IMG/VR virus record: IMGVR_UViG_3300003321_001333
Span: 1 to 27,925 of that record
DNA length: 27,925 bases
Direction: 5' to 3' (one strand)
Origin: a virus
Shown piece after piece: positions 27,381 to 27,925 of the stretch. A program made the translations under genes and the position numbers. Each line of letters starts with the position of its first letter. The stretch's first letter is position 1. The notes beneath the pieces are model-generated. The model was not told the DNA's origin and did not search any database. It was given only the letters and a program-made list of their open reading frames with translations.

Positions 27381-27925
27381 AAAACGCGGCAATCGTTGAA
27401 AATACTAAGATGCTTCCATTCATCGATTAACATTGAAAGAAAGTAACTCTTGATGTGTTTCCCTTCTTTAAAATAGCATTTTCCGGGGCCTTCGTTAACA
27501 TGAAATCCTAATTTCTTAAACAAATGTTGTGCGGGATTATTCTCGAAAGTCTCTCCCCAAATTTGATAAAGTCCGTAGGTTAAAAAGCCGTGAGAGAGAA
27601 GCGTCTTTAACGCAGCTTCTCCATAGCCTCTCTTTTGATATTTAGATGCGATGTATAATGAAAACTCAGCGGTGCGATTGATAAGATCTAAAGAGGTGAG
27701 CCCGCAAACTCCAATCTCGTTTTTATTCCTATCATAGATTAAATACATCTTAAGAGTTGGATCATTAGGAAGTCTTTCGGCCCATGAATAATGGGATGCT
27801 TCATCAAGTAAATCATGCTGTCTGGTCCACTTAAAGATCTTAGGATCATTTCGCCATTCTCTGAGCAGATTAAGATTAAAATGATCAATCGTGCCGAGTG
27901 TCACGCCCTGGCGGTAATCAATCAT
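27368..27925 (-). CDS. GNAT acetyltransferase, RimJ/PseH-like (start at the window edge)
   Basis: 185 residues visible, opening at the last base of the window, so the true start may lie further right. LREWRNDPKIFKWTRQH and HYSWAERLPND, then IGVCGLTSLDLINRTAEFSL, the acetyl-CoA loop KYQKRGYGEAALKTLL and ENNPAQHLFKKLGFHVNEG are RimJ/RimL-type GNAT motifs. PseH, which acetylates a UDP-amino sugar in pseudaminic acid synthesis, has the same layout, but so do many other phage GNATs. Substrate unknown. Confidence 0.75.
   Translation of the reverse strand: MIDYRQGVTLGTIDHFNLNLLREWRNDPKIFKWTRQHDLLDEASHYSWAERLPNDPTLKMYLIYDRNKNEIGVCGLTSLDLINRTAEFSLYIASKYQKRGYGEAALKTLLSHGFLTYGLYQIWGETFENNPAQHLFKKLGFHVNEGPGKCYFKEGKHIKSYFLSMLIDEWKHLSIFNDCRVLCST

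Noticed and set aside
27205-27423. 72-codon hydrophobic frame overlapping the lysis-region membrane gene
   Set aside because: The other frame has the ATGA coupling to the lysozyme gene and a coherent membrane-plus-coil layout. The Rz/Rz1-like embedding was considered, but no lipobox is visible.

Overview
The window is a contiguous piece of a temperate, tailed double-stranded DNA phage. It carries large terminase, portal, scaffold-like protein, major capsid protein, head-tail adaptor, tyrosine integrase with an excisionase-like protein, a divergent repressor pair and a lysozyme. Nearly all genes lie on the minus strand, overlap by ATGA or GTGA junctions and carry good Shine-Dalgarno sites. The attachment site looks like an intact attP: only the 3' half of a host proline-type tRNA is present, with phage genes on both sides and repeated arm sites. 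The DNA therefore represents the virion or circular form rather than an integrated prophage. The host is probably Gram-negative (a lipoprotein, a secreted Cys-rich protein, nonulosonate-type sugar genes), but it cannot be named from sequence.

Layout, read leftward from the right edge in the direction of most transcription. (1) 27925-26719: GNAT acetyltransferase, small membrane protein, GH24 lysozyme. (2) 26722-25961, plus strand: lipoprotein and repressor, facing a minus-strand HTH gene across an operator/promoter at 25896-25940. (3) 25607-23519: RecB/Cas4-like Fe-S nuclease, ssDNA-binding protein and small genes. (4) 23506-21946: excisionase-like gene, integrase, attP. (5) 21910-19398: replication initiator with five GATTACA-type iterons inside it, DnaB/RecA-fold ATPase, small genes and a DUF1064 nuclease. 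(6) 19414-15058: a run of very small overlapping genes with two HNH nucleases, a DUF5681 (small-terminase-like) gene and, at 17333-17814, a non-coding tract of consecutive inverted-repeat modules. (7) 15055-11673: a cargo block bounded by two copies of a tRNA-derived 14-mer. (8) 11631-1: terminase, portal, scaffold, capsid, a DUF115/Maf-like gene and minor virion genes up to the head-tail adaptor; the last structural gene runs off the left edge.

The most striking biology is a scattered sugar-modification set. It comprises a Maf/DUF115-type glycosyltransferase inside the virion operon (2964-3986), a NeuB/PseI-type nonulosonate synthase with a Zn-ribbon protein and an MBL-fold protein resembling the CMP-sialate hydroxylase catalytic domain (11755-14338), and a RimJ/PseH-like GNAT (27368-27925). 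Together they suggest that the phage makes or alters an acidic nine-carbon sugar and may attach it to its own virion or to the lysogen's surface. The synthase/MBL part sits with two plus-strand envelope-protein genes in the tRNA-fragment-bounded block, so it looks like a mobile cargo cassette.
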